Below, in pieces: positions 1-11,262 of a DNA stretch of 64,000 nt. A program made the position numbers and the translations under genes. The notes under the pieces are model-generated. The model was not told where the DNA came from and did no database searches. It worked only from the letters and a program-made list of their open reading frames with translations. Origin of the DNA: Coriaria nepalensis (lineage: Eukaryota; Streptophyta; Magnoliopsida; Cucurbitales; Coriariaceae); contig CP114489.1 of NCBI GenBank assembly GCA_027186245.1, positions 8,253,501 to 8,317,500 of the forward strand. Direction: 5' to 3'. Positions within the stretch are counted from its first letter, which is position 1. The number at the start of each line of letters is the position of its first letter.

Positions 1-1531
1 AGTTTTTCAAATTTAGGGTATTTTTCCAAACATCATTAATGGGAAAAATATTTTATCAATTCCCATTTTTTCTCTATTTATAAAAATATAATAGTAACTA
101 TTAATTTATACAATATTAAATTAATTACGGAATGAGAATATTTAAGTTTAGTTATAAAATCTGTTATGTGGCATGTCGTAACGTGTTCTTTTTTTTTTTA
201 AAGGAAGATGATAATAGTTATTAATTAATATTGAATTTATTATAAAATAAAATTATTTTTAAAAATTTTGATTATAAATTATGGAATTAAAATATTTTAA
301 AAAATTAATTATACTGTAAATCACATTATCTATAATTATTAAATATATTTTAAAATAAAATCTAATCACTCCAATTATATAAATAACCTCCGTAGAGGAG
401 CCCCCCTAACCCACATTTGCCCTTTCTCCCAACTTGTAAAACCTCGCCTTTCGAATTCTAATCAAATTTGCTTACATTAGGGTGATACATGTCATTCCTA
501 ACACTTTTTAGTTGGTATTTAAAAACTACCGTTTACCCAACGCAAACCTCACTGTCTTTACTTCGAAAATAGCACAAACCAATTCATCAAGCAAATCAAC
601 TTTAAAATGAACCCCTCATTTTTGGTCATTTCTTGTTTTCCAACGGAACCCAAAGAAGCAAACAAGTAAAATAATATAAAGCCATTTTCAATCTCCATTG
701 TTCTTTCACCAATTCAGCCATTCTTTGTTTCCAATAAAGTAATTCAGGGCAGCCAATTACCCTCATCTGATTTCTCCTTCCGGAGTGCTTTCCTTTCTGT
801 CTCTCGGTTCTAATAAAACCCAGATTAGAGCCCAGAAACGAAGGTGAAACGGTCTTTCTTGTGGAAAGATCAATTCTTGCGGAAGAATAGTAACAAATAG
901 ATTCTTTATTGAAGGGTTCTTCTAGGGAATCAAACCTCCACAAGGTTTCGCTCTACAATTCAACAATTCAGAATACTCTCTCTGTACAATATGATCAAAG
1001 TATTTTAACTACTGTTACAATCAAGACGTTATTTAACAAACTTGACTTCCTTCTCTCTTTTCAGGTTAGCTCTTCTTTAACAAACAGATGCTAGATCTCA
1101 CGTGCGAGTCACTTGCCATTTTAATAATACCTGACGGATGGGATAAGATCACTCATGATGACATCCAATGGTTGAGATAGCTTGGAAATGTTACCGTTAT
1201 AGAAGGTAAATCATAGATGTTCTCCTTTTCTTTACTTTATTTTATATTTTATATTTTATTTTATATTTTTATTTTTTATTGTCATTGTAGAACTTCTTTT
1301 ATTCTATTGGGTTTCACTATGTTTGTTCTTACACCTAGTGAATAAGAACTCTGTGTCATCTGTCTTTATGATCTCATTGCTTATTCAAAGACCCTTTGGA
1401 TGAGCTTGGTTTGACCAGCTCTTATGAAGCTAGAGTTTCAATTAGTGTTCGGCCCAATTGTAGTTTAGAAACCCAAACGGGAAAATCAGGCCAATCTTAA
1501 TTTTTTTTAAAGACAAAATTATATAGAAAAG
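1..1531. other. Non-genic flank, AT-rich
   Basis: I see no convincing gene here. The first 400 bases are very AT-rich. From about 600 to 1250 the composition is more balanced but all frames are broken, and the short ORFs have no family features. The stretch around 890-1000 has the look of an LTR or leader sequence, but no partner copy or coding domain supports that. Confidence 0.5.
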
Positions 1532-1539
1532 TATATAAA
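1532..1539 (+). promoter_or_regulatory. TATA box of the WEB-like gene
   Basis: The sequence TATATAAA lies 55 bases upstream of the first ATG of the WEB/PMI2-like locus, a normal plant spacing that allows a short leader. It suggests the locus once had, or still has, a functional core promoter. Confidence 0.5.
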
Positions 1540-1593
1540 TTCTTGTAATCTTTCTATCAAAACAGACGCCAAAATTCATCAGGAGAGATTGGA

Positions 1594-3098
1594 ATGACAA
1601 CGCTAATTCAATCCGTGAAAGTAGCTGTTAGTTTATTTGGTGAGGTTGCTACCTCTAAGGAGAAATCTAACACTAACAAATCCAAACCCTCTTCCGAGGT
1701 AAGAACAAAAAGTTAAATAATCTAACATTTGTAATAACCATTTCAATATGATAATAAATGATGTTTTAGTTGCTAAATTTTTTTGCAGGATTTACTTGAC
1801 ACGGAGACGCATCTTCTTTTAGCCCAGATAGCACTAAACAAGATAAAGCAACAGGTAGAGAATGCAAAGACCACAAAAGCAAGAGCACTTTCCGAGCTAG
1901 AAATGGCTCAGAGGACAGAGAATGAGCTGGAGACAGAGCTTATAAGCGTAAATAAGTCCAAAGAAGCCGCCATAGAAGCCGCCGAGATCATTAAAAAAGA
2001 GGTGAAAGAAGTCGAATTGGCCAAATCCCAGAATGATGTTGGTAGTGGTGCTTTTTTGCAAGAACTGGACAGTGTAATTAAAGAGTATGCAAAAACAACA
2101 ACAGAGCTAGATGCTGCAAAGCAAGAGCTTACCAAAATCAGACAAGATTTTGACGAGGCGTTAGAAGCGAAATCAGATGCTTTTCACCAAGCGGCAGAGT
2201 CTCAACATTCTATGAAACTAAGTGCAGAAAGAGACAATGAGCTCTCTAAAGAAATTGCACTTATTCGAGACGAAATCAAGCAAATAAAGCTTGCTTGCTC
2301 ACTAGCACAAGAAGAGCAGGCTAAGACTATAGCAGAAAAAGAAGCATGCAATATGCATTATAAGAATGCAAGGGAAAGGGCAGAGAAAAAATTAGTGTTC
2401 TGGAAGAAAGAGTTAGATCCTCAAAGGAGTAGACGTCTTGAAGCGAAGCTGAAACAATCGAGTGCAGATATTGAAGCAGTAAAAGGGCAACTGATGAAGA
2501 AAAATGCTTATCAGGTTTCTACTATTAGAGCAGTAATGACAGAGGTTAATGAAGCGACAAAGAGATTAAGGGAATTTGCAGAAGAAGAAAGCTCGCTTAG
2601 CAAACTAGTGACATCACTAAGGCAAGAAGTGGAGAATGTCAAGAGGAAAAACAAGATTAGAATGAAGCTTGAAATGGAAGGACAGTTTATTCCTGAGAAG
2701 AGTTTGATACTGAAGCAGCTATTTTCCGAAACAGAAAATGCAAAGAAGGAAACGGAGAAGATGATGGAGGCCTCTGAGGTTAAGGGATATGCTAGAGTGA
2801 CTTAGAATGGAGGCCGAGGAGTCAAAGAGGAAGCTTAATGAAGCTTTGAAAATGGAGGAAGAAGCTAAAATGACCAAGAATAGAGCCCTCGAGGAGATGA
2901 AGACTCTTGCTAAGAATTTAGGCTCTGGTCTGAAGATTAGATTCTGTTAAGGAGTTTGGGGCTATGATGAGGAGAGCAGAGGAGTCTATGATTGAAGAGA
3001 CAAAGAAGGCAGCAGAGATGGCCTTGAGGAATGCAGCGATGGCCGAGTCAGCGAGGATCAACGGTGAGAGGCAACTTAGAAGGTGGCATGAAGTATAA
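1594..3098 (+). pseudogene. WEB family / PMI2-like coiled-coil protein, frameshifted
   Basis: The gene has two exons: 1594-1698 (35 codons, GAG|GTAAGA donor) and a second starting at 1789 after TTTGCAG, both phase 0. The N-terminus, ending in SVKAVSLFGEV-like sequence, followed by a long E/K/A-rich heptad coiled coil fits the plant WEB/PMI2/PMI15 (DUF827) family. Known members act in light-driven chloroplast movement and actin organisation. The main frame stops at 2803-2805. The homologous reading continues in the next frame from about 2804 to 2950, then shifts again near 2931-2943 and ends at the TAA at 3096-3098. Both shifts look like one-base insertions. Each downstream segment still reads as family-like coiled coil, including EEMKTLAKN and SVKEFGAMMRRAEES. 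It is either a young pseudogene or carries assembly errors; otherwise the product is truncated at about 373 residues. Confidence 0.75.
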
Positions 3099-3771
3099 AG
3101 AAGGTGTCGGCTAAATCTACTTTGTGGCCATATTTTATTTCTTGGGCATGAGAAAGCAGGAAAAGTAAATAAACGGCAGATGATTCGGGTTGGAATTTGC
3201 TTCAGGAGACTATGTATCATTCATTGAGCAGACTTTCCTCACAGGTAAGACTCCTCTCCAGCTTGAAATGATACTGGATAGTACAATTTAATCGAAAATG
3301 GTGGTGACTGATCTCAGAGTCTTTTGCGCTTTAATATCAGATTTTGAAGATTATTACCATTTGTAGTGAAATGGTACAAACCGGTACCATTTCAAACTTG
3401 AGGAGTCTTATCCTTCCTGACGTTCCATGACAGGATAGCCATGGCTAGTTTTGTGTCTCAAAGGGAAATTTTGATTTTAGGTTTCCCAAGCTCTTCTGAA
3501 AGTGAATTCCACATGATTTCAGAGAGACAGAGAGACTGGTATTGTGAAATTGCTGTCATTTATTTTATGTAGAGCCTGCCTTGAATAAGTAAATCTCAGA
3601 TCATTTAACATTATCAAGAATTGATAAGTGGCTTTGCTACAAAGCTAATAAATTATAATTATCAACTGATTAGCCACCTATTACGTCTTATATATACACC
3701 ATACCGATTTCTTCTGCCTGCGATTTCGAAGCAGATATCATGCAGGCTATCTGTGATTGTTATGGTATTGC
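3099..3771. other. Spacer / probable 3' flank of WEB-like locus
   Basis: No supported gene. The sequence after the last WEB-like stop has no long frame. It probably contains the old 3' UTR followed by spacer up to the small minus-strand ORF. Confidence 0.4.
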
Positions 3772-4095
3772 TTATTTATGATTATACCATGATCCGAAGA
3801 AACTGTTCTTGTTCCCATTCTCATTTCCATAACTGATTAACTTAAGCTGTGGAGTTTGAGAAATCCCTGTTCCTTCTGGGAATGGTTCAGTTAGATGAAG
3901 ATCCAAGGGAAGAGAAGCCTGCTTGATCGACTCAATAGCATTATGGGTCAAGCATTGCTGCTTCATATAGTTGTAGAGCTGTTCATAATATGGATTCTCC
4001 GGAGAAAAGCAATTTTCGGTTCCACTGGGTGAATGACGACCAGATGATCCAGAGCCGTCTCTTTTACAAAAATGTGGGAGAGATGTATAGTCCAT
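3772..4095 (-). CDS. Uncharacterised 107-codon ORF or exon fragment
   Basis: This minus-strand frame is rich in Ser/Gly at its start (GSGSSGRHSPSGTENCFSP), followed by YYEQLYNYMKQQ and a proline/acid segment. The composition looks like real plant coding sequence rather than chance, perhaps the terminal exon of a larger protein. It ends in an Asn-rich tail that may be intronic or non-coding. I could not assign a family, and no neighbouring exon was found before the gypsy fragment that begins just above it. It may be a gene fragment truncated by the transposon. Confidence 0.25.
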   Translation of the reverse strand: MDYTSLPHFCKRDGSGSSGRHSPSGTENCFSPENPYYEQLYNYMKQQCLTHNAIESIKQASLPLDLHLTEPFPEGTGISQTPQLKLISYGNENGNKNSFFGSWYNHK

Positions 4096-4125
4096 TATCT
4101 ACATTAAATTAATCTATGTTATTAC

Positions 4126-5575
4126 TCCACATACTCGCCTTGTCGGACTTCACGGTGACTTTTGTAGTGGAAACCGATGCTTCGGGCTACGGGTTAGGGG
4201 CTGCCCTCATGTAGAATCGATGCCTGATAGCATATTTCAGTCCGGTTTTGACGCTACGAACTCGCCTTAAGTCCATCTATGAACGCGAGCTCATGGGCAT
4301 TGTGTTTGCGGTACAAAAATGGAGGCTGTATTTGTTGGGTAGGTAGTTTATCATCCGCACAGATCAGCGGAGTTTAAAATACTTGTTGGAACAGAGTATG
4401 GTAGCGGAGGATCATCAACGTTGGCTGTCCAAACTGTTAGGCGATTAGAGAATAGAGCTACGGATGCGCTGTCCATGCGCATATAGGGGCCCTAGTTAGC
4501 CGCTATATCATTTCCGCAGCTATTAGATATCGCGGCGCTAGAGTCGGAGTCTGTAGCGGACTTGGAGTTGGGAAAAATTAGGGAGGTTGTTCAGAAGGGT
4601 GGTGAAGGGTTCCTCGAGTACACGATTGTGGGGGGTCGGTTGTTGTATCAAGGGATGTAGTGATTCCGAAATTGTCGGTATATATACCGCGATTGTTACA
4701 AGAGTTTCATGGGAGCGTAATTGGGGGCCATTCGGGGGTGTTTAAGACTTATAAGCGACCGGTGGCCGAATTGTATTGGGTGGGATGAAGACGGATGTGG
4801 AGAAGTTCATGGCAAGTTTTGATGTTTGCCAATGACACAAGTATTCGGCCATGTCTCCGGTGGGGCTGCTCTAACCCTTACCGTTGCCACAAAAGATTTG
4901 GGAGGAGGTGAGTATAGATTTTATCGATGGGTTACCGCAGTCGGAAGGGCATACGGTCATTTTGGTGGTGGTTGACCGCCTTAGCAAGTATGCATATTTT
5001 GTGCCTCTTCAGCAACCGTATACAGCTTTGACCGTAGCAACAACTTTCATGTAGGAAGTCGTCCGCTTACACGGCGTGCCGAAGTCTATTGTGTCGGACC
5101 ACGACAAGGGTTTTTTTAGCCAGTTTTGGAAGGAACTATTTCGGCTACAAGGGACGGCGTTGAAGCGGAGTTCTGCTTACCACCCTCAAACGGATGGCCA
5201 AATGGAAGTGGTTAATCACTGCCTGGAGACGTACTTGCGGTGTTTCGTGTTGAATACTCCTCGGTGTTGGGTGCAGTGGTTGGCATAGGCTGAGTATTGG
5301 TACAACACGTCATTTCATACTGCCTCGCAGACCACTCCTTTTCGCATTCTCTATGGCTGCAACCGTCCCCCGTTGATAGTAATACCTCAGTCATAGCAAT
5401 ACCTCGGTTTTGCAGGAGGAACAATACTTATAGGCGCAGGATGATACTATGGAAGAGTTGAAGGGGCACTTAGTGCGGGCTCAATAAAGGATGAAACGGG
5501 AGGCGGATAAGCATGTTAGTGTACTCTATAGATCGAAGTTCCCTTCACATGTCAAAGCACTTCGACCCGTAGAGC
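4126..5575 (+). mobile_element. Ty3/gypsy retrotransposon fragment (RNase H + integrase)
   Basis: Translation with several in-frame stops gives a Ty3/gypsy pol C-terminal half. The RNase H block starts near 4150 (VETDASGYGLGAAL, then [16 protein letters not shown]). The integrase core runs from about 4890 to 5290 ([50 protein letters not shown]). All three DDE positions remain visible, but stops at several places and lost codons show it is dead. Gag, protease and reverse transcriptase upstream, and both LTRs, are missing. Sequence just after it (5420-5575) still looks like the region after the integrase core. Confidence 0.9.
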
Positions 5576-6222
5576 ACATGTTTTATTTTGGTTAATTTTG
5601 AATTTTTTTTCTATTGATTAACTTAAATATTTGTGTATATTAATATTCAATTTTTGAATTTATTTATTTTCAAGGTAATCAACCTCTAATATGTCTCCCG
5701 CTTCAACTCATAATCCATGATGGTCTCTATTTCAAGTTGTAATTTAAAATTATAATTTATTTTATGTAAAGTTTTAAATATAAAAATTTTGAAATTTTAT
5801 TTAAACTTGGAGGATCAATTTTTTTGACATAAATTAAAGTTAGAATCTTGATAGAAAGATATTATCATTTTTTTTTAAAAATCAAACACTTAGAAAGATT
5901 CTATTTTGCGATCTTTGAATGTGCGAATTCGGTGTGATTTCTATAAGATTTGATCTCTGAAAGTTTAGAAGTCATATCGAAGCTTGACTTTCCTATCAGG
6001 TGGGATTTATTCTCTCGATTTTAGATCTACTTGTATTCTCTGTTAGATCGAGTCTCTGGTGTTATAGTGTGATTTAGGGACTTTCTGTTTCATTTTGAGT
6101 AATCGCTTCCATCAGAGGTGTGGTCTAGAGTTTAGTTGTCGTTGCCTACTTTGTTGGTTGCATGCTTGGTTGGTGTTCTAACTTTGCTTTGTTTGTTGTT
6201 GATTCCTACTTAGTGAAATAGT
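5576..6222. other. Spacer and possible LINE 5' leader
   Basis: The first 300 bases are AT-rich with no frame. From about 5885 the sequence is T-rich and stop-laden but less AT-biased, like a leader, and leads into the LINE-like ORFs. No gene is supported. Confidence 0.35.
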
Positions 6223-7283
6223 ATGAATTTTAATGAGTCCTTCATGGGTCTAGGTAGATTTGTTATAGTGTTTTTGGTTGTTGGTTTACTTGATCTGTTA
6301 AGAGCGCCTACTCTGCTTTGGCTATGTTGTTTATGGTTTCGTGAAGGATTTGGTTGGAGGAGCTTCATAGAAGTTTGCCTAATGGATCTGGAAGATATCG
6401 TGAATGGAAATGAATATGATTTTTACTCTTTATAGGGAAAGTAATAATGGGAAAGAAATTGAATACTGTGAAGGTTGATGAGGTAGATTCGAAAAAGTCT
6501 CTCATTCTTGTTGAAAAGAAGTTTAGGGGAAAGAAGAGGGGAAGAAAACCTAAGGTGAAATTGAAAGATGGTGGTAATGAAAATTTTTGCAATGAGCTAG
6601 TGTTGAAAAACGAATCAAAGCCTAAAAAGCCACTGAAGGATCTGATTATGTCTGAAGGGAAGGGGTCTGAGATAATAGAAGGAAGCACTCTTATACACTT
6701 TAGTGGCGGCAGTGCCTGGCCAATAGCCACAATGCATCCATGAAATCATCTTCCTGGAACTATCAAGGGGTGAGGTCTCCATTGACAAGTAATGCTATTA
6801 AAAAGCTGCTAAAAGTGATGGCCCCAATATTATCGGTTATTGTGGTGATTTCTATTGGTAATTCGAAGAGATTGGGGTGGAACAACGTTTAGTGGGTGGC
6901 TGATTTGGTGGCGGTCAGAGAGGATAGATTAGTTTTTAGTAGCCTTGCATTTGTACTGATCATTCGATTAACAGTTAGAGTTGCCAGATGGGTGGCTGCC
7001 AAAACAAATTGGGAAATGTGCCTAAGATCTGGATGAATATTTTTACCCCATCTCCCTTAAGTTTGCTTCTGGTTTTTGTCTTGAGAGCTTAAAGAGAAAT
7101 GTGTGCCTTCTGAGAGGCTAATTGATTAAATTATAGGTTGTATAAAACAAGGCCTTTCTCTCTTGATTATATATCTAGCTAGTAATGGTGGTATTCTTGG
7201 TAAGGTTCCCACCCTGGATATTTTGGGTGGTTATCGGTGGTGGGTGAAGTGTTTGGATAAATTTGTTTCTGTTTTGTTTCTGC
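6223..7283 (+). mobile_element. LINE (L1-like) fragment: ORF1 end and ORF2 start
   Basis: The frames at 6223-6435 and 6447-6743 look like the end of a plant LINE ORF1. They contain a basic KKRGRKPKVK segment and end in GGSAWPIATMHP. About 20 bases further on, the reading SSWNYQGVRSPLTSNAIKKL matches the usual start of a plant LINE ORF2 endonuclease (a W-N-x-G-G/R-x-x-P motif followed by a helix). The frame then breaks up and no reverse transcriptase follows. The 3' end was lost where the viral segment begins at about 7284. The assignment rests on layout and short motifs, so it is moderate. Confidence 0.5.
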
Positions 7284-8680
7284 AATAGAGAATCTGCCTC
7301 ATTACTTTTACTGGCTCCACCACAAGGCATATCCAAGAAAGACTCAAGCCAGGATATCCACCCCTACTAACCTGCCACCTTCACCCTGGGATACTCTCTA
7401 GTACTATTAATGCCTCTCAGCCATCTTCACCCATGCAGTAGGCTTCCCCATCGTACAACTCTATTTCCATCACTATGAAGAAAACAATAGTTCTTCTCCT
7501 TTGTGGATGTTTCACTAGTGGTTCTCTCCACTTTCCTAGTGGAGAAGAGAGCTCACAAAGCTCATGGGATTCCATAACGTTTGGAGGATGGACAAATTCT
7601 GTAAAAAGATCACCTGCATATATATATTTCATAGGCCATACATGTCTTCCCCTTTCTCTAAGCCCTTTTAGACTATCAATACGGTGTATGAATACCAAAT
7701 GCTCTATAATTTGGACCTTTAGTGGCCAGAGATGGTACCCCACTCTAAAATTTCTTGCTAGGTCTCAACAATGTCATTTCTGAATGGCCACAAGAAACCC
7801 ACCTTATTTCCACCCCAGTGGCATTGACGTCGTCAACACAAGAGCTTGAAAGGGTCCAACTTGGAAGTTTGGAACAACAATACCCCATAGAGTACTTCCA
7901 ATTCGCCAAGCACCTATAGTCGCAAGACCCTATGAATTGTGAACAAAGCCAGCCAAATGAAGATGATCCAGGCCCATGCCGTCTAACCCTACAGATGATC
8001 TTGGCCCTTATAACCGTTCGTACAGGGGCTTTTCTGGGAGGTCCCACATAGACTTAGATGAAGACGATTATTACAACTTTAATTTGTCCCCCTCTCAGAA
8101 CTCTAGATAAGCGAGGTGTCCCTTGGTGTATCAAGGTGTCTAAAGTTTGTTTAAAGTTAAAGGTACTTTATAATAATTGTTCGAGTTTGTCATCTTATAA
8201 TAATGTTGTAAGATAGTTTGCTTTATGCCTATGTTTGTTGTTTGTAATAATGTGGTCTGCTTAAAATGTCTAGGTTTTGGAGTGTTCTTTCTTTGTCTTT
8301 ATAAAGTGGTGGGCTTCGTTCTGTAATTAATCAGAAAATAATCAACGAGTAATTTTATCATAAGTTTATCATGAGTTTCTAATTTCTCTCTCTCTCTCAG
8401 ATCTCTTGGCATGTTGATGTCTTCACAACGACAGATCTAGTAGTCTGAGCATGCTCTATGTTTGCCTCCAGTGGAGGATCTTGCACAATAGAAAGGAGTC
8501 TCAGTATGCTCTATGCTTGCCTATGGCGGAGGATCCTACACAATAGAAAGGAATTTAGAGTTTGATCTAATGTTATGGTCCCTACCGTTATCATAATTCA
8601 GTTCGATTCTCCGTCGTAAGTCCTTATGGGTTTGGGCAATAGGAGATGTGGCTTTCTGTATGATGTTTAGGGCTCCCGAT
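7284..8680 (+). repeat. Inverted-repeat arm A (viral 3' ORF + leader)
   Basis: This segment is the reverse complement, with many substitutions and indels, of 11263-12618. Matching landmarks include the CTGCATGGGTGAAGATGG-type sequence near 7420-7440 against 12440, the GGAGGATGG block near 7580 against 12295, and CCTACCGTTATCATA near 8585 against 11350. Homology begins near 7284 and stops close to 8680, just before the primer-binding-like site. Confidence 0.85.
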
Positions 8681-8686
8681 CAGTAT

Positions 8687-8697
8687 TGGTATCAGAG
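8687..8697 (+). promoter_or_regulatory. tRNA-Met primer-binding-like site
   Basis: TGGTATCAGAG matches the first 11 bases of the initiator tRNA-Met complement (TGGTATCAGAGC) that primes minus-strand synthesis in caulimovirids and many LTR retrotransposons. It lies about 90 bases before the movement-protein ATG and just outside the inverted-repeat arm, as expected for a viral leader. Confidence 0.75.
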
Positions 8698-8778
8698 TAT
8701 CCCCCTCAGATGGTTATTGGATCTAGTTGGGAAGGCCGAAGACAAGCTTAGTAAAGAGGAGAGAGAATCCTTCTCAAT

Positions 8779-9540
8779 ATGACTTCTACTTCTTCTATAG
8801 TCCTTGCTCGCTCTTCTACTTCTTCCACCCCTAATCAGCTATCTTCCTCTGTCTCCTTCCCCCCTCTAGTTAAGAATACCAATTCTTCGAAGATCAATAA
8901 CCTGGTTTGAATACACTTATATTGCTTAGGACACCAAGATTTTTGAAATCTCCTTACCACTTATAAGCCCCTATAATGTTTTTAAGAGACACAATACTTT
9001 TAAGAGGACCATGAGACAATTGATCAGTACTCCAATGCCCCCTGTCAAGGAGAATGTCCAGTGTTTTAAACTCGACAATTACCTCATAACATCCTCCCTA
9101 TCAGAGCAATATGTCAATCTCACTCTTGATCCCTAAATGATCTCACAATGGATCACTGAAGGGTACTCACACCTCCATCTCAGAGCTGTTAGGGTCATTC
9201 TCTCCCTCAATGGGAGGAAAGGCATGCTGGTAACTATCAGACTCTTGCTCTTTAACTATATTTTTACCAAATATGATCAAGCAATGATAGGCACCTCCTT
9301 TACTACTCTACATGATGGAAGTGTGTGCCTCACCTGCCACCCAAATTTTGACATCTCTCTTGTTGATCCTAATATCACTCATTTTCTTAAAACCAAATCC
9401 AAATTACCGGAATCTCGATAGTAACCAAATCTTATATGGCTACTCTCCACCATCATATGGCATACAAGTTACAAGATCATGCCATAAATCTGCCTCTCCC
9501 AAGTACTTAAACAGATACTCTATTTCTTACCGTTGAAATA
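8779..9540 (+). pseudogene. Caulimovirid movement-protein region, decayed
   Basis: The ATG at 8779 begins a Ser/Thr-rich start. Several stop-broken frames then carry the pattern of a 30K-superfamily movement protein. The clearest open stretch is 9137-9421, with an AVRVILSLNGRKG segment, then IGTSFTTLHDGSVCLTCHP and DPNITHFLK. These proteins form tubules or modify plasmodesmata during virus spread. Here there are many stops and shifts (for example near 8910, 9136 and 9419), so it is non-functional. The identification is from motif order and position after the leader, not from an alignment. Confidence 0.65.
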
Positions 9541-11262
9541 TATAATGATGTCCACACCATCATACAAATCCCCCTAACAGATCGCCCGAGCGATCACTAG
9601 GTTAATACCTCTCAAATGGGTAACCAATTACAAAAAAAACTCTTCCAATATACTTCTCCAATCCATATCTAGGAATCAGAGATAGAGAAGTTACCTGTTG
9701 GAACGGTTAAAACCATCTTCCAACCTCCTCCAGACCAAGAAAGAAACCAAACCCCCCTGGTTTTCCAAGCCATGATGATAACTCCAATTTCCTTTGAGAA
9801 GTAGATCCTCATCCATTCCTTTCATCCGGATGGTTTAGTAACCTTTGCGGACAAGGTTACTAGCCACTTTATCTGGGACACCGACCCTGAGATGTATGAT
9901 CCTGGATGTTCTTACTAGAAAAGATGGAAAAAAGTAGCTTCTCCCTTTTTCGAGAAGCCCCTAGGTCCTCCCAGAGATCTAGAGTCTCTCCAGACTAGCC
10001 TTAAAAGTCCTAGCCCTAAACCTTTGCAGATATATGCATAAGCTTTAAAGATACTTAAGGAAGAGGGCCTCTTAGATCATGACCTCCTCCTAGAACTAGA
10101 ATTGAAGCTTGATGCTGATGCAGAAGTGGAAGAATCTATCCTAATAGTCGCCCAGCCAGCTTCCAAAGAGTCTTCCTCTTTCATCAAACCAGTTATCCTA
10201 GTCACTCAGCCAATGTTTATTCCCTGTTACATTGCTGGCCGTTATGAAGAGGATTTTTCCTTTTCTATGGCACTTTACAGACGACAATCGTCGATACTCA
10301 GCCAGGTCATTTGTCCAGCCCATGGAAGTCCTACCAAACGGAAGGGCAAAACTAGCGTCCGAGGCATAGGGAGTTCTGAACTGGTAGACTAGGAATGCCA
10401 GTACCTAGAATAAAGTTCTTAAAAATATAGACGTTAAGGTGGATAGGGACATTGAATGGTCCTTGCAAAATGAAGAATGACTCAAGGGACTAGACTCAGA
10501 TCTAAAAAGGATTTACTAGGAGCTCCAATACTAGATATGTCAATTGGATATAGATTTGTGGTACCTTATAAGCACCTAACAGTTTGGTCCCGAATTTGAT
10601 CATAAGGAATAAGAAATCAAAAGGCTAAAAGATGAGCAAAATAGGATTCACCTGTATCCAAATTCTTGAAAATCTCCTATTCCTACTTATGGATATTCGT
10701 CTTTCAACCAAGCGGCTTATGTCCTCTCCACCATGGAAGATTACTCAAAACCGTTCAAGATGACTTATGAAGTCTATTAAAAAAAATCCAATCGAACAAA
10801 AACCTCCACATCAGCACGAGCTTTCATCACCTCCAATGGATAGACCTTTCAAAGATAAAGTTAAACAAAAGGAAGTGACCTTCACTCCATATCAAAGATC
10901 CCCAAAATCCATAGCCTTCACTAAGCCTATCAGGGCTGAGTATCTATCTAAAACCTCAAAGTCTTTTGATGATTCTGAAACAGCTAATCTTAGTTGTATG
11001 CTTATGACGACACCCCATGACTAAGCTAGCCCCTCAAATACTGAGGAACCAATCATCGATAAATCACCAGAAGCATCTAAGTACAATTCTCATCTGGCTC
11101 AAGCCTTAGTCCCTCTGCTTACTGGAGGGCTGTGGTTCTCATTTAACTAAGAAGATCATACCAAGTGGAGAGATAAAGTTCATGAATTAGGAGCATGGAT
11201 CGATCTCCAAATGACAAAGTCATATAAGACTCTAAAGGATATCATTTTCCAGTCCAAGTGGT
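9541..11262 (+). pseudogene. Region in the coat-protein position, decayed
   Basis: Several short open stretches remain, at 10102-10392 and 10767-11024. They are rich in Glu, Asp, Lys, Pro and Ser, as expected for the disordered and acidic parts of a caulimovirid polyprotein around the coat protein. I could not see a Cys/His zinc knuckle. Assignment as coat-protein region is by position between movement protein and the break. The last part (11100-11262) is still open for a while and then meets the inverted copy. Confidence 0.4.

Larger units (their letters stand above)
7284..11262 (+). mobile_element. Endogenous caulimovirid (florendovirus-like), copy A
   Basis: An old, heavily mutated integrated pararetrovirus segment on the plus strand. 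In order it holds the 3' part of the region downstream of RNase H (7300-7830), the intergenic/leader region (about 7830-8780), a 30K-type movement-protein region (8779-9540) and a following region in the coat-protein position (to about 11262). Protease, reverse transcriptase and RNase H are absent from this copy but present in copy B on the other strand. Frames are broken by many stops. Endogenous florendoviruses are known from many flowering plants, and the reverse transcriptase of copy B best resembles that group. It cannot be expressed as intact viral protein. Confidence 0.8.

Noticed and set aside
626..943. Minus-strand ORF of 105 codons upstream of the WEB-like gene
   Set aside because: No family features, no splice partner, and a composition like random AT/GC-mixed DNA; left unannotated as a gene.
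7417..8047. Minus-strand ORFs of 100-108 codons
   Set aside because: They are the antisense shadow of the viral 3' region, which reads convincingly on the plus strand here and on the minus strand in arm B.
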